Shown in pieces: positions 5,298-5,339 of a stretch of 5,339 nt of DNA (the first letter of the stretch is position 1; each line of letters begins with the position of its first letter). The notes below the pieces were generated by a model. It was not told the origin of the DNA, did no database searches, and was given only the letters and a program-made list of their open reading frames with translations. The translations under genes were made by a program, and so were the position numbers. This DNA is from CAZDGK01 sp964505035 (lineage in GTDB: Bacteria; Patescibacteriota; Saccharimonadia; UBA4664): the NCBI GenBank assembly GCA_964505035.1, contig CAZDGK010000062.1, positions 1-5,339 of the forward strand, read 5' to 3'.

Positions 5298-5339
5298 GCC
5301 CCGGTAGCTCAGCTGGATAGAGCAGTGGACTTCTAAGCC
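5298..5339 (+). tRNA. tRNA-Arg(TCT), cut by window edge
   Basis: The 5' part is visible: acceptor strand GCCCCGG (5298-5304), T8-A9, D stem GCTC/GAGC (5307-5310, 5320-5323) around loop AGCTGGATA, and anticodon loop CTTCTAA (5330-5336) with anticodon TCT at 5332-5334, reading AGA/AGG arginine codons. The T arm and 3' acceptor strand lie beyond the edge. The first pair of the anticodon stem would be A5329 with G5337, a mismatch; the next two visible pairs are good. Only eight bases separate it from tRNA-Gly, so the two are probably co-transcribed. Confidence 0.88.

Overview
The window is dominated by one very long reading frame on the minus strand. It begins with ATG at 5084 and stays open, with no in-frame stop, to the left edge (1694 codons seen, C-terminus missing). 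To its right, two tRNA genes point the other way: a complete tRNA-Gly(TCC) with encoded CCA, and the first part of a tRNA-Arg(TCT). The roughly 130-base gap between them holds divergent promoters.

The long gene encodes a membrane-anchored surface fibre. A short proline-rich cytoplasmic tail, one transmembrane helix and a Pro/Thr linker lead into more than 1600 residues rich in Gly, Ala, Ser, Thr, Asn and Val. From N to C the modules are: a phage tail-fibre-like shaft with a Tyr-Tyr/Asn-Leu-Thr-Gly-Thr segment; two NGGTG units; three copies of a repeat centred on 'KGIA.FN.TNFS'; three Cys-pair modules; two 'KFTGA' units; a seven-turn YadA-like beta-roll; a beta-helical stretch; an 'NGSMYYND...FRCYENGAW' module; and a carbohydrate-binding-like beta-sandwich near the left edge. 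All 16 cysteines seen fall into eight close pairs.

The organism is bacterial (encoded CCA, sigma70-type boxes, Shine-Dalgarno-like site) and GC-rich, with the standard code (no in-frame TGA). Giant N-terminally anchored, tail-fibre-like proteins of this composition are, to my knowledge, typical of candidate-phyla-radiation bacteria (Patescibacteria, including Saccharibacteria). That placement is inference and has only moderate support. The chromosomal tRNAs and the membrane anchor argue against a virion gene, although the modules resemble phage fibres.

Functionally, the window reads as a surface adhesin gene with its own promoter beside a divergent tRNA operon. The Gly and Arg tRNAs need not have any special link to the adhesin. 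All other long open frames here are shadows of the biased codon use in the adhesin gene.
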